This document shows, in pieces, positions 1 to 8,512 of a stretch of 23,677 bases of DNA; position 1 is the stretch's first letter; the number at the start of each line of letters is the position of its first letter. The DNA comes from Planctomycetota bacterium (GTDB lineage: Bacteria > Planctomycetota > Phycisphaerae > WQYP01): assembly GCA_021799715.1 (NCBI GenBank), contig JAJYZY010000025.1, forward strand, positions 1-23,677, written 5' to 3'. The notes below the pieces were generated by a model. It ran no database searches. It was not told where the DNA came from and worked only from the letters and a program-made list of their open reading frames with translations. A program made the position numbers and the translations under genes.

Positions 1-733
1 AATCTGGCGTGGTGACAAGTCCGGCGGGCAATTGGTTGACTATAACGTTGACGTGCAGGAAGGCATGGTGGTGCTGGATGCCGTGCATCAAATCCAGCGT
101 GAACAGGCCCATGACCTCGCGTGCCGCTGGAACTGTAAAGCGGCCAAGTGCGGTTCGTGCAGCGCGGAGGTCAACGGCAAGCCGCGACTGATGTGCAAAA
201 CCCGGCTCGATGATTTTGCTGAAGGGCAGACCATCACCGTGCAACCGATGAAGGCTTTTCCGGTTATCCGCGATCTGGTAACGGATGTTTCATGGAATTA
301 CACAATCAACAAAAAAATTCCACCGTTCACACCCAGGCCGGATACCAACTGGCTTATGCAGCAGCGGGATGTGGACCGATCGCAGGAATTCCGCAAGTGC
401 ATTGAATGCTTTCTCTGCCAGAATGTCTGCCATGTTCTGCGCGAACATGACCTGGAGGATAAATTTTTCGGTCCGCGGTTTCTGGTGCGCGCTGCGAGCC
501 TGGAGATGCACCCGCTGGATGCACTCGATCGCACCGGATTGCTTAAAGATCAGGGCGGCATCGGACTGTGCAACATTACCAAGTGCTGCACGGAAGTGTG
601 TCCGGAAGAAATCCACATTACGGATAATGCCATTATCCCCCTCAAAGAGCGCGTGGTGGACAAATACTATGATCCTATTCGCATTGCCTTGCGCGTGCTG
701 ACCGGCTCGGGCCGGGATTCCGGCCGGAAATAA
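1..733 (+). CDS. sdhB: Succinate dehydrogenase/fumarate reductase iron-sulfur subunit (5' partial)
   Basis: This is the electron-transfer subunit of complex II. It passes electrons between the flavoprotein subunit and the quinone site on the cytoplasmic face of the membrane. The reading frame is open to the left edge (residues WRGDKSGGQ precede the first internal start codon, TTG at 32), so the true start lies outside the window. Counting from codon 32, the [2Fe-2S] ligands are C35, C40, C43 and C55 in NCKAAKCGSC...RLMC. The C-terminal half has the CIECFLCQNVC and CNITKCCTEVCP clusters that bind [4Fe-4S] and [3Fe-4S]. From memory, the wording RWNCKAAKCGSCSAEVNGKP and FRKCIECFLCQNVCHV is very close to the actinobacterial/mycobacterial Sdh1 type rather than the E. 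coli type. The flavoprotein and membrane subunits would be expected upstream. A GGCCGG-GATT-CCGGCC hairpin (710-725) sits over the last codons but has no T-tract. Confidence 0.95.
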   Translation, partial: IWRGDKSGGQLVDYNVDVQEGMVVLDAVHQIQREQAHDLACRWNCKAAKCGSCSAEVNGKPRLMCKTRLDDFAEGQTITVQPMKAFPVIRDLVTDVSWNYTINKKIPPFTPRPDTNWLMQQRDVDRSQEFRKCIECFLCQNVCHVLREHDLEDKFFGPRFLVRAASLEMHPLDALDRTGLLKDQGGIGLCNITKCCTEVCPEEIHITDNAIIPLKERVVDKYYDPIRIALRVLTGSGRDSGRK

Positions 734-1108
734 TCTCGCCGCGGGGCGATCGGCCGCCATTTTATCCGCCGGATAATCATCCATTGCAAAACCCGCGGTT
801 GTATAAGATGTTGGCCCACCGCCGCCGCCATGGCCGCGAAGCATAACCCCGGCATCGTAGGCTTGCGACACCAATGTCAAATGGATTTTCGCGTCGGGCC
901 ATGTCGTAAAGTCAACGCAGGTCGGGTCAATCTGCGCCGGTGGGGTGGATGAAAAGTTCAAAAATATTTTCTTGTTATCATTTCTGCGCTGGCGTTTATG
1001 CGCCGATAGGTTACCATTAATCGCAGTTCACTCTTCGGAGCCGTGTGTACACATTGTCGCGTGGCGATGTGTTTATGTTTTTTTCAGTCCCTTATAAGGA
1101 GTCCTGTT
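734..1108. other. Intergenic region between sdhB and the microprotein gene
   Basis: No convincing gene was found. A minus-strand frame is open from 961 down to 290, but most of it runs antisense to sdhB, and its glycine/alanine-rich translation resembles no family. The region holds a short perfect inverted repeat TTATCC-GCC-GGATAA (762-776) just after sdhB, without a T-tract, and a 10-base palindrome TGTGTACACA (1044-1053) upstream of the microprotein ribosome site. Either could be regulatory. No clear -35/-10 pair is visible. Confidence 0.5.
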
Positions 1109-1177
1109 ATGGCCAAGGGCAACAACAGTCAGAAGAAAGAAGTCAAAAAACCCAAGAAGGACAAGAAGAAAAAGTGA
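1109..1177 (+). CDS. 22-residue lysine-rich microprotein
   Basis: An ATG-to-TGA frame of 22 codons begins MAKGNNSQKKEVKKPK and ends in four lysines. It is preceded by a textbook ribosome site AAGGAG (1096-1101), 7 bases before the ATG, and followed about 60 bases later by an intrinsic terminator, so it looks like an independent gene. Half the residues are Lys (11 of 22) and there is no hydrophobic segment, so it should be a soluble, very basic, probably disordered peptide. The opening MAKGNNSQKKE resembles a set of tiny uncharacterised basic proteins I recall from several phyla. A nucleic-acid or ribosome association is only a guess from charge. A longer overlapping frame (1045-1284) reads through the same DNA in another phase and looks non-coding. 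Confidence 0.72.
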   Translation: MAKGNNSQKKEVKKPKKDKKKK

Positions 1178-1233
1178 ACCTGCGGCGTTTCGTCCGGGTT
1201 TATCAGCTTGTTTTAATGACTTCTCCCCCTTCC

Positions 1234-1261
1234 AGGCCCCCAAACGGCGGGCCTTTTTTAT
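1234..1261 (+). terminator. Rho-independent terminator after the microprotein gene
   Basis: The stem GGCCC (1235-1239) pairs with GGGCC (1249-1253) across a 9-base loop, and a run of six T follows directly (1254-1259). It ends the plus-strand transcript of the microprotein gene, before the convergent lptE gene. Confidence 0.75.
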
Positions 1262-1311
1262 TTGCCGGTCCCGTCCCGTTGTAAACGCGCCCGGTGCTGA
1301 ACCATTCGGTT

Positions 1312-1836
1312 CTACCACGACTTTTGCATCTGATTCACAACCGCCATCGCCAGCCGCTCAACGGCCATTTGCTCTGCATCGGGAAGCTGCTGGCCGATCT
1401 GGGGAATTTCCGTGCTGGATGCCGCAAAATTGTTCCGGCGCGACAGCACCGCGCCGGTATGCAAATTCCGCCAGGTGAAATCAACCACAATGGTAATTTG
1501 CGTTTCCTGGGGCAGATTCGTCTGGAAGCTGTTGCTTAAAACCCCCTCGCTGACGCTGACAATCGTGCCGGTCAGTTCCGTGTCCGCCTGATTCACCGCC
1601 GCCAGGCGGTACGGAGTGCGGGATTCAATATCTTTATCAATCGCTTCGCTTAGGCGGAATTCCAGCCCCCGGCGGAAGGTATTGTTTTTCCATATCGGCA
1701 CCGCGACGGTATGTATCCCGGACGGATAAATGGATTTCATTGTGTATCCACATCCCGTCGGCAGCATGGCCAGCAGCAGCAAAACGATGCCCGCCAAGCT
1801 TCGCCCAGGGCCAATGAAAAAACGTTTTACCTTCAC
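1312..1836 (-). CDS. lptE: LptE-family LPS-assembly lipoprotein
   Basis: LptE is the outer-membrane lipoprotein that plugs the LptD barrel and helps insert lipopolysaccharide in the outer leaflet. From the GTG at 1836 the product is 174 residues. It has a basic N-terminus (VKVKRFF), a hydrophobic stretch and a lipobox ending in T-G-C (PTGCGYTM), a typical SPII site followed by the family's CGY. Next comes IHTVAVPIWKNNTFRRGLE, the hallmark LptE strand, then a ...IDKDIESRTPYRL... region. The frame is open to an ATG at 1893, but the GTG at 1836 has a strong GGAGG 7 bases upstream and gives a conventional signal peptide. Its start overlaps the stop of the upstream TPR gene (GTGA, 4 bases), so the two are translationally coupled. 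LptE is divergent in sequence, so the name rests on the motif, lipobox and context. Confidence 0.82.
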   Translation of the reverse strand: MKVKRFFIGPGRSLAGIVLLLLAMLPTGCGYTMKSIYPSGIHTVAVPIWKNNTFRRGLEFRLSEAIDKDIESRTPYRLAAVNQADTELTGTIVSVSEGVLSNSFQTNLPQETQITIVVDFTWRNLHTGAVLSRRNNFAASSTEIPQIGQQLPDAEQMAVERLAMAVVNQMQKSW

Positions 1837-2846
1837 TTGATTGCCTCCGCCCCGAAATGCGCTACAAGTTCTTTCCGGGCTATTTTTGCCCATCGCGTAT
1901 CCGGCCAGTCATTGATGACCCGATTGTAATAATATTTTGCCGCCGACGGTTTGCTGAAGCGAATGTAAAATTGCGCGATTTCCAGTTCCTTTTGTCCTTC
2001 AATCTGGTAGATGCGTTCTTCCAATGCTTTAACCTGCAGTATCTGCGCAAAATGCGGATAATCTTGGGTGAGTGTTTCGAGTTGGGCATCGGCGTTGCGC
2101 AGTGGAGTAAGATCAAATTTTACCCCACGGAATGTCGCCAGCAGACATTGCACCTCCATAATCGTGGCTTTCACCACGAATTGGCTGTACGGATAACGCC
2201 GCAGAAAGTCCTGATAAGACTGAAAAGCGCGGTTGAATCGCGAGTCGCTGTAGTAATAATCCGCAACGCGAATGCCTGCCAGCTCCGCCAGCGGCGATCC
2301 GCGCTGCCGATCTTGTATGCGGCGCAGAAGTTCCAATGCATCACCGGTAACCGGCAGAATCCGCAGGCCAAGGAATTTACGTTTGTATCCGCGGAGAAAA
2401 GCGCACGCGATGTTGTATTCCCGCCGCAGGCACGGGCCATACAGTGGACTGGTGGGGTAATTATCCAGCAGGTCCTCATAGGCGAACAACGCAGTGTATT
2501 TTTCACCCATGGCGTTGTAAGCATCCCCTCGCAGCAGCAGCACTTCCGGGGCCAGTGGATTGTTTTGATTGACTTTCATCCAGCGCCGGGCCTGTTTCGG
2601 AATATGCTGGGGATGACCCGAATTTAATTCCGTGATCATTTCCGCGACCTGTCCCGGCGGGGTATTGGCATTGGGTGTTACCAGAGGAACCCACACTCCA
2701 TTTTGCAATAACCAGGTGGGTGTCGGCCGCGGCACAATGACCGCCGCGCTGCAATTGGCTCCATGCGTTACCAGCAGCGCCAGTAAAACGGCCAGTGCGG
2801 TCAACATGGGTGGGATCGGCCGACGATATATCAGGCGGTGTTTCAT
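1833..2846 (-). CDS. BamD-like TPR outer-membrane assembly protein
   Basis: From the ATG at 2846 (MKHRLIYRRP) the product is about 337 residues. It has a basic n-region, a hydrophobic core (residues about 13-28) and then an export-type cleavage zone (THGANCSAA). The rest is helical and TPR-like, with repeated Tyr/Ala/Leu patterns such as LLRGDAYNAMGEKYTALFAY, FQSYQDFLRRYPYSQF and AAKYYYNRVINDWPDTRWA. This is the pattern of BamD/YfiO and related tetratricopeptide proteins that accept outer-membrane proteins in the Bam complex. Unlike BamD, no canonical lipobox is seen: C32 lies in GANC, so it may be soluble in the periplasm. Its stop overlaps the lptE start. The frame is open up to 2993, but that would overlap the upstream gene. 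ATG 2858 is an alternative start. BamD itself versus a generic TPR protein is not settled. Confidence 0.72.
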   Translation of the reverse strand: MKHRLIYRRPIPPMLTALAVLLALLVTHGANCSAAVIVPRPTPTWLLQNGVWVPLVTPNANTPPGQVAEMITELNSGHPQHIPKQARRWMKVNQNNPLAPEVLLLRGDAYNAMGEKYTALFAYEDLLDNYPTSPLYGPCLRREYNIACAFLRGYKRKFLGLRILPVTGDALELLRRIQDRQRGSPLAELAGIRVADYYYSDSRFNRAFQSYQDFLRRYPYSQFVVKATIMEVQCLLATFRGVKFDLTPLRNADAQLETLTQDYPHFAQILQVKALEERIYQIEGQKELEIAQFYIRFSKPSAAKYYYNRVINDWPDTRWAKIARKELVAHFGAEAIK

Positions 2847-2919
2847 GAACCATTCCATGGATGAAAAGTATAGGGCAAAGCGGCGTGAATTGCACAGACG
2901 GCAATGGGGGCCGCGTATT

Positions 2920-3795
2920 TCACGTCTTGGTCCCCGGCACGCCGGGCGCGGTTGTGCCGCGCGGCGCTGCGGCGGAGGTGCCGCGATTTTCACCGAGCAT
3001 CATGCTTTGCAGCGGATGGCCTATCGCCAGGCGCACGCCCGCGCGAAATCGTTCCGCGGTTACCAGCATTACCACCAGCGCCAGCACCGGCCATAATACA
3101 TATCTTCCCACAATTAAAATCCGCTGATCAAATGAAATGCCGTGCCCCGGCGGCGGCAGAAATGCCAACGCCAGGGTATTGTGCAATTCATGCCAGCCAT
3201 AGAGCACTCCGGGAATCGGAAATCCCGGTAACACATATTGCCACGGAAATACCATAAAAAGCAGAATCACCGACCAAATCAGGCTGCGCGTCATATTGGC
3301 CACGCCCGGTGCCTGGGCTACGAGAATAACCAGCAGCGTGACAAAAATAATAATGGCCTGCGAGCCGGAAGCCAGCAGTCCCAGCAATTGTGTAATGGGG
3401 GCGATAAGGTAATAACTCTCGCGCCACTGTCGCCGCAGATTCAACCGCCGACCGGCCTTTTCCCCCATGACCAGTCGATTCGATTGATAATTTTCAATGC
3501 TCTGCCCATTGACATGGGTATGCGGAAAAATATCCAGGCTTTCCGGCACTCCGGTTCGCATGATTGTTTGCCGCGCTGAATTCGGCGGTACGTCGGCCCT
3601 TTGCCGCGCGGTTGGTTTGATGAGCACTACCGGATTGCCCGCCCGATACGGTTGCGTGGTAAAGCGCATGAGGATAAAGCCCACCACTTGCAGCATCACA
3701 CTGAAAAACAGCACATAGCCCAGAAAATTGCGTCCCGAGCGCAACGTCCGCAGAGCCACGCCATAATCACCATAAGGATGTACAGGAGCTGACAT
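2920..3795 (-). CDS. Multi-pass membrane protein of unknown function
   Basis: I do not recognise the family. From the ATG at 3795 (MSAPVHPYGD, with GGGGA about 8 bases upstream) the product is 291 residues. Five hydrophobic segments are visible: about residues 24-43, 128-145, 146-162, 172-190 and 225-246. Between the first two helices is a hydrophilic domain of about 80 residues containing DIFPHTHVNGQS. The C-terminal tail is Ala/Pro/Gly-rich and probably disordered. A short PGFPIPGVLYGWHE loop precedes the last helix. It lies 73 bases upstream of the BamD-like gene on the same strand, so the three genes could form one transcript. The frame stays open to 3849, but that start lacks a ribosome site. 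A role in envelope biogenesis is suggested only by the neighbours. Confidence 0.7.
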   Translation of the reverse strand: MSAPVHPYGDYGVALRTLRSGRNFLGYVLFFSVMLQVVGFILMRFTTQPYRAGNPVVLIKPTARQRADVPPNSARQTIMRTGVPESLDIFPHTHVNGQSIENYQSNRLVMGEKAGRRLNLRRQWRESYYLIAPITQLLGLLASGSQAIIIFVTLLVILVAQAPGVANMTRSLIWSVILLFMVFPWQYVLPGFPIPGVLYGWHELHNTLALAFLPPPGHGISFDQRILIVGRYVLWPVLALVVMLVTAERFRAGVRLAIGHPLQSMMLGENRGTSAAAPRGTTAPGVPGTKT

Positions 3796-4014
3796 AACCA
3801 TTTCCCCGGAGCCAAAAGCGCCGCGCCTCGCGGCGATATACCGACGCATGCCGCCTGCGTCGCCGATCCACTTCGAACTTCAGTATACCGCCAGATTCAT
3901 AGCCGTTACAGGTAGCGCAGCGAACCGCAGGTCCCGTTTACATGGCCCTTAACGAATTGTGACATTTCGGCTATTCTTTCCGGGGTGTATTGAGAAGCTT
4001 GAGGAATGCTTAAT

Positions 4015-7000
4015 ATGAAGAAGTTGCTGGTTGCCAATCGCAGTGAGATTGCCATTCGCGTGTTGCGCGCTGCCACGGAATTGGGTTTATCCACCGTTGC
4101 CATTTATACGCATGAAGACCGTTATTCGCTGCATCGTTTCAAAGCCGATGAAAGTTATCAGGTCGGCGGCCCCGATGCGCCCGTGAAAAATTACCTCAAC
4201 ATTCCCGCCATTATAGAAATTGCCAAAGCCCATGATGTGGATGCCATCCACCCCGGATATGGGTTTTTATCGGAAAATGCCGATTTCGCCGCCGCGTGCG
4301 AGTCCGCCGGGATTACTTTCATCGGTCCAACGCCGGATATGCTGCGCGATTTTGGAGACAAAACCGCCGCCCGGCGCATTGCCCAACTCGCCGGTGCGCC
4401 GGTATTGCCGGGAACGGAACATGGTGTTACCGACCCCGCGAAAATAAAAAAAATGGCCAGGGACATCGGTTATCCATTGATCATCAAAGCCAGCTTCGGC
4501 GGCGGCGGCCGGGGCATGCGCGTGGTGCGGGAAGCCGGTGAACTCAATGAGAAACTGGAAGAAGCCCAGCGCGAAGCCGGGGGAGCGTTTGGCAAGTCGG
4601 AGGTTTTTCTGGAGCGCTACATCACCAGCGCCAAGCACATTGAAGTGCAATTGCTCGGTGATGCGCACGGCAATCTGGTTCATTTATATGAACGGGATTG
4701 CTCGGTGCAGCGCCGGCATCAGAAAGTGGTGGAACTGGCACCCAGCGTTGGATTGCCCGAAGCATTGCGCTACAAAATATGCGATGCGGCGGTGGCCATC
4801 GGGCGGCAGGTTCATTATCGCAATGCCGGCACGGTGGAATTTCTGGTGGATGTGGAGTCCGGCGAATTTTATTTTATTGAAGTCAATCCGCGCATTCAGG
4901 TGGAACACACCGTGACGGAAATTATCACCGGCATTGACCTGGTGAAATCGCAAATCCGCGTGGCCCAGGGGCATAATCTCCATGGCCCGGAAATTCAGAT
5001 TCCCACACAGGATAAAATCACCTTCCGCGGTGTGGCCCTGCAGTGCCGGATTACCTCGGAAGATGCCGCCAATCATTTCATTCCCGATTATGGCCGCATT
5101 ACCAGCTACCGTTCACCGGCGGGCTTTGGTGTGCGGCTTGATGGCGGGACGGCCTATACCGGGGCGGTCATTACACCCTATTTCGATTCACTGCTGGTCA
5201 AGCTCACCTGTTTTGCCCCCACCCTGGAAGAATCGGTGGCCCGGACACTGCGCGCACTGTCCGAATTTCGCGTGCGCGGCGTAAAAACCAATATTCCATT
5301 TCTGGAAAACCTGGTGCAGCACCCCACCTTCGCATCCGGCGCGGCCACGACAACGTTTGTGGATAATACGCCCGCGCTGTTTCGATTTTCCGCCCGGCGC
5401 GATCGTGCCACCAAGTTGCTTACCTATCTCGGCGACGTGATCGTCAATGGATCGCCGGAAGTCAAACGCGCGCCGGATCTCTCGGTCATGACCCCACCGC
5501 CCGCAATTCCCCATCCCCACGGCCAAAGCATTCCACCGGGCATGCGCGATCGCTTTAAAGAACTTGGAGCCGCTGGATTTTCCCAATGGCTGACCCGGCA
5601 AAAGGCCCTGTTGTTTACCGATACGACCATGCGCGATGCGCATCAGTCGCTGCTGGCCACGCGCATGCGCACGATCGATATGCTGCCGGCGGCACAGGCC
5701 ATGGCTCATCTGCTGCCAAATTTATTCAGCGTGGAAATGTGGGGCGGAGCAACATTTGACACCGCCATGCGGTTTTTGCATGAAGACCCCTGGCAGCGCC
5801 TCGCGGATTTGCGATCCCGCGCGCCGAACCTTCTGTTTCAAATGCTGCTGCGCGCCAGCAATGCCGTGGGATACACCAATTACCCCGATAATGTGGTGAA
5901 ATTTTTTGTGCAGCAGGCGGCGGCCAATGGGATCGATGTGTTCCGGGTGTTCGATTCCCTGAACTGGACGCGCAACATGCGCGTCGCCATGGACGCGGTT
6001 GTGGAAAGCGGTGCCATACTGGAGGCGGCCATCTGTTATACCGGAGACATACTCAATCCGCGGCGGGAAAAATATTCGCTGAAATACTACATCGGCATGG
6101 CCAAAGAACTGGAAAAAATGGGGACGCACATCCTGGGAATCAAGGATATGGCGGGCCTGTGTCGGCCGTTGGCGGCGCAAAAGCTTGTCAAAGCGCTGAA
6201 GAATGAAGTAGGAATTCCCATACACTTCCACACCCACGATACCGCCGGCGTGCAGGCGGGCAGCATTCTGCTGGCCGCGGAAGCGGGCGTGAATATTGTC
6301 GATGCGGCCGTGAGTTCCATGAGCGGTATGACCAGTCAGCCCAATTTGAATTCCCTGGTTGCCGCCCTGGCGCATACGCCCCGCGACAGCGGCCTGGATC
6401 AAACGGCTCTGGCCCGACTGGCGGATTATTGGGAAGCGGTCCGGCGGTTCTATCAGCCGTTTGAAGAGGGCATGCTAGCAAGCACCGCGTCGGTGTATGA
6501 ACATGAAATGCCCGGCGGACAATACACCAATCTGCGCGTGCAGGCCAAGAGTCTTGGATTGGCCGACCGGTGGAATGAAATTGCCGCCATGTACCAGCAG
6601 GTAAATGAATTGTTTGGTGATATTGTAAAAGTTACGCCGTCAAGCAAAGTAGTCGGCGATATGGCCTTGTTCATGGTTACCAACAATCTCAAGCCCGATG
6701 ATGTTCTGGATGAAAATCGGCATATCGATTTCCCCAAAAGCGTGGTGGACATGCTCCGCGGAGACCTGGGCCAGCCGCCGGGAGGCTGGCCCAAGAAACT
6801 GCAGAAAATTATTCTGCGCGGCAAAACCCCCATGACCGCCCGTCCCGGTGCCAAACTGGAGCCCATTGACCTGGACGCCGCGCGCCGGGAAGTTGCCCAG
6901 AAACTGCACCGTGAAATCAGCGATACGGACCTCGCGGGTTATCTGATGTACCCGGAAGTATTTACGCAGTTTGACCGATTCCGTAAACAGCATGATAACG

Positions 7001-7452
7001 TAAGTGTTCTACCCACCCCGGCGTTCTTTTATCCCATGCAGCCCTATGCGGAAGTACCCATTGAACTGGAAACCGGAAAGACCATGCTGGTGAAGTTCCT
7101 GACCGTCGGTGAGCCGGACGCCGATGGCATGCGAACCGTATTTTTTGAACTCAACGGCCAGCCGCGGGAAGTAAAGGTGGCTGATAAATCGTTAAGCGGC
7201 AAAGCCCGCGTGCAGATTCCGAAGGCTGAACGCGATAATCCGGGGCAGATCGGCGCACCGATGCCGGGGAAAATTTCTGCGGTGGCGGTAAGCCTCGGTC
7301 AGGATGTTGTTCGCGGCGATAAACTGCTTTCCATTGAAGCGATGAAAATGGAGACGGCGGTCTACAGCCCGCGCGATGGAAAAATCGCGAAGATTCTCGT
7401 GCAACCCGGCATGACCGTCGCTTCCAATGATCTGCTTTTGGAATTTCAGTAA
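4015..7452 (+). CDS. pyc: Pyruvate carboxylase, single-chain
   Basis: This enzyme carboxylates pyruvate to oxaloacetate with ATP, bicarbonate and a covalently bound biotin, feeding the TCA cycle and gluconeogenesis. From the ATG at 4015 it has 1145 residues, the usual length. The biotin-carboxylase/ATP-grasp part (about 1-450) carries [11 protein letters not shown] and [16 protein letters not shown]. The carboxyltransferase barrel (about 530-810) has [17 protein letters not shown], the metal/carbamyl-lysine motif GIKDMAG (K710) and HFHTHDTAG. The PYC/OadA-conserved region follows. The C-terminal biotinyl domain has EAMKMETAV with biotin-lysine K1111, 34 residues from the end. The ATG at 4006 touches the GAGGA box, whereas 4015 lies 9 bases after it, so 4015 is preferred. 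All catalytic motifs are intact. rhaM follows 52 bases downstream with no terminator between. Confidence 0.97.
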   Translation: MKKLLVANRSEIAIRVLRAATELGLSTVAIYTHEDRYSLHRFKADESYQVGGPDAPVKNYLNIPAIIEIAKAHDVDAIHPGYGFLSENADFAAACESAGITFIGPTPDMLRDFGDKTAARRIAQLAGAPVLPGTEHGVTDPAKIKKMARDIGYPLIIKASFGGGGRGMRVVREAGELNEKLEEAQREAGGAFGKSEVFLERYITSAKHIEVQLLGDAHGNLVHLYERDCSVQRRHQKVVELAPSVGLPEALRYKICDAAVAIGRQVHYRNAGTVEFLVDVESGEFYFIEVNPRIQVEHTVTEIITGIDLVKSQIRVAQGHNLHGPEIQIPTQDKITFRGVALQCRITSEDAANHFIPDYGRITSYRSPAGFGVRLDGGTAYTGAVITPYFDSLLVKLTCFAPTLEESVARTLRALSEFRVRGVKTNIPFLENLVQHPTFASGAATTTFVDNTPALFRFSARRDRATKLLTYLGDVIVNGSPEVKRAPDLSVMTPPPAIPHPHGQSIPPGMRDRFKELGAAGFSQWLTRQKALLFTDTTMRDAHQSLLATRMRTIDMLPAAQAMAHLLPNLFSVEMWGGATFDTAMRFLHEDPWQRLADLRSRAPNLLFQMLLRASNAVGYTNYPDNVVKFFVQQAAANGIDVFRVFDSLNWTRNMRVAMDAVVESGAILEAAICYTGDILNPRREKYSLKYYIGMAKELEKMGTHILGIKDMAGLCRPLAAQKLVKALKNEVGIPIHFHTHDTAGVQAGSILLAAEAGVNIVDAAVSSMSGMTSQPNLNSLVAALAHTPRDSGLDQTALARLADYWEAVRRFYQPFEEGMLASTASVYEHEMPGGQYTNLRVQAKSLGLADRWNEIAAMYQQVNELFGDIVKVTPSSKVVGDMALFMVTNNLKPDDVLDENRHIDFPKSVVDMLRGDLGQPPGGWPKKLQKIILRGKTPMTARPGAKLEPIDLDAARREVAQKLHREISDTDLAGYLMYPEVFTQFDRFRKQHDNVSVLPTPAFFYPMQPYAEVPIELETGKTMLVKFLTVGEPDADGMRTVFFELNGQPREVKVADKSLSGKARVQIPKAERDNPGQIGAPMPGKISAVAVSLGQDVVRGDKLLSIEAMKMETAVYSPRDGKIAKILVQPGMTVASNDLLLEFQ

Positions 7453-7504
7453 GCGCCGCAGCCGCCCTTTTTTAGCCGATGCACAACCGGCAGGAGCACC
7501 CGTT

Positions 7505-7819
7505 ATGATCCGCAAAGCTTTTGTTATGTCCGTCAATCCGGGTATGGAAACACAATATCAGCGGCGGCATGATCCCGTATGGCGGGAACTTTTGGACACA
7601 CTTAAACAACATGGTGCGCATAACTACAGTATTTTTCTCCATCCGGAAACCCGGCAACTTTTTGGTTACGTGGAAATCGAAGATGAAGATCGCTGGAATG
7701 CGGTGGCCAATACGCCAATATGCCGCAAATGGTGGAAATTCATGAGCGATATCATGCCCAGCAATCCCGACAACAGCCCCGTGGCCCTGCCGCTTAACGA
7801 AGTATTTCACCTCGATTGA
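7505..7819 (+). CDS. rhaM: L-rhamnose mutarotase
   Basis: RhaM interconverts the alpha and beta anomers of L-rhamnose in the cytoplasm and so speeds entry of the sugar into catabolism. The product is 104 residues, the same length as the E. coli enzyme, and follows its pattern closely: [50 protein letters not shown] and [10 protein letters not shown]. The conserved Tyr, His and Trp residues of the active site are present. The ATG at 7505 has AGGAG 8 bases upstream, so the start is clear. It sits between pyruvate carboxylase and the convergent acpS gene with no other rhamnose-utilisation gene visible. It could therefore serve a scattered pathway or a related deoxy-sugar or uronate. Confidence 0.93.
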   Translation: MIRKAFVMSVNPGMETQYQRRHDPVWRELLDTLKQHGAHNYSIFLHPETRQLFGYVEIEDEDRWNAVANTPICRKWWKFMSDIMPSNPDNSPVALPLNEVFHLD

Positions 7820-7831
7820 TCCACTGCGGCA

Positions 7832-8212
7832 TTATCGTTCGGCAATGGCGCTGGCGAATGCGATCTGCGCGGTGTGGGAAATGGATATGTGCCATGTGGT
7901 AATGCCCGCCTGCTCCGCCAGGGCTGCGGTATGACCGGACAAGCGTAATACCGGCTTGCCTTTGGAATCCGGTAGAATTTCCATATCCGTCCACGCGATA
8001 CGGCCCCGAAATCCCGTGCCCAATGCTTTAACAATCGCTTCCTTGGCGGCAAAACGCCCGGCGAAATGTATGTTGCAGTCCCGATGTTCGCGGCAGTAAT
8101 CTGCTTCCCCGGCGGTAAAGCAGCGGTGCAGAAAATGCTCGCCGTGTCGCTTGATCATGTCATCGATGCGCCCGATGTCCACCACGTCCACGCCATGTCC
8201 AACAATTGCCAT
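7832..8212 (-). CDS. acpS: Holo-[acyl-carrier-protein] synthase
   Basis: AcpS transfers 4'-phosphopantetheine from CoA to the serine of acyl carrier protein, making it active for fatty-acid synthesis. From the ATG at 8212 (MAIVGHGVDVVDI) it has 126 residues, typical of the family. The magnesium-binding aspartate D9 lies in GHGVDVVDIGRI. The second signature is FAGRFAAKEAIVKALGTGF with the catalytic Glu. The C-terminal HISISHT strand is present. An alternative start at 8227 adds five residues (MVDFT). It is convergent with rhaM (12-base gap) and on the same strand as the acyl-CoA ligase upstream, separated from it by a good terminator. Confidence 0.95.
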   Translation of the reverse strand: MAIVGHGVDVVDIGRIDDMIKRHGEHFLHRCFTAGEADYCREHRDCNIHFAGRFAAKEAIVKALGTGFRGRIAWTDMEILPDSKGKPVLRLSGHTAALAEQAGITTWHISISHTAQIAFASAIAER

Positions 8213-8512
8213 CGTAAAATCCACCATTTCCGACCCAGAATACCGTTTAATTGTAACGATCCTCCGGGATTTTCGCTGATGCCGCCGTGCGCTGCCGACA
8301 CATTTTGCATCGCTATCGCAACCGTTGAGCAGAGTTGCTCCGGTAATTGTGCTGCCCGGTAAACAGGATGTTACCGCAAAGCCCGCTGCCCGGCACTGCG
8401 AAAATATGCAATAAAATCAACTGCTTGTTTGCAACACAAAAAAACCGGCTACAGGTTGCCGGGGCGGGGGGGCGACGTAACTTGCCAACGTTTACGCATC
8501 GGCGGCGGTGAA
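8213..8512. other. Gap upstream of acpS
   Basis: About 300 bases between the acpS start and the ligase stop. It should carry the acpS promoter on the minus strand and holds the ligase terminator at 8438-8464. No gene is supported, and no clear promoter hexamers could be chosen. Confidence 0.5.
8438..8464 (-). terminator. Rho-independent terminator of the acyl-CoA ligase gene
   Basis: Read on the minus strand, CCGGC pairs with GCCGG (plus-strand positions 8445-8449 and 8458-8462) around an 8-base loop, followed by seven T (8444 down to 8438). It lies just past the ligase stop and before acpS. Confidence 0.8.

Noticed and set aside
762..776. Terminator after sdhB from TTATCC-GCC-GGATAA
   Set aside because: The stem is AT-containing with a 3-base loop and has no T-tract. 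It is kept only as an inverted repeat.
290..961. Long minus-strand frame antisense to sdhB and running into the gap
   Set aside because: Most of it is the shadow of sdhB. The part beyond shows no domain pattern, ribosome site or signal.
1045..1284. Plus-strand frame of 79 codons over the microprotein
   Set aside because: It is another phase over the microprotein and terminator. It lacks a ribosome site and reads through the terminator hairpin.
7453..7504. Terminator between pyc and rhaM
   Set aside because: A T-run follows GCCGCCC, but no stable stem precedes it, and the rhaM ribosome site comes right after.
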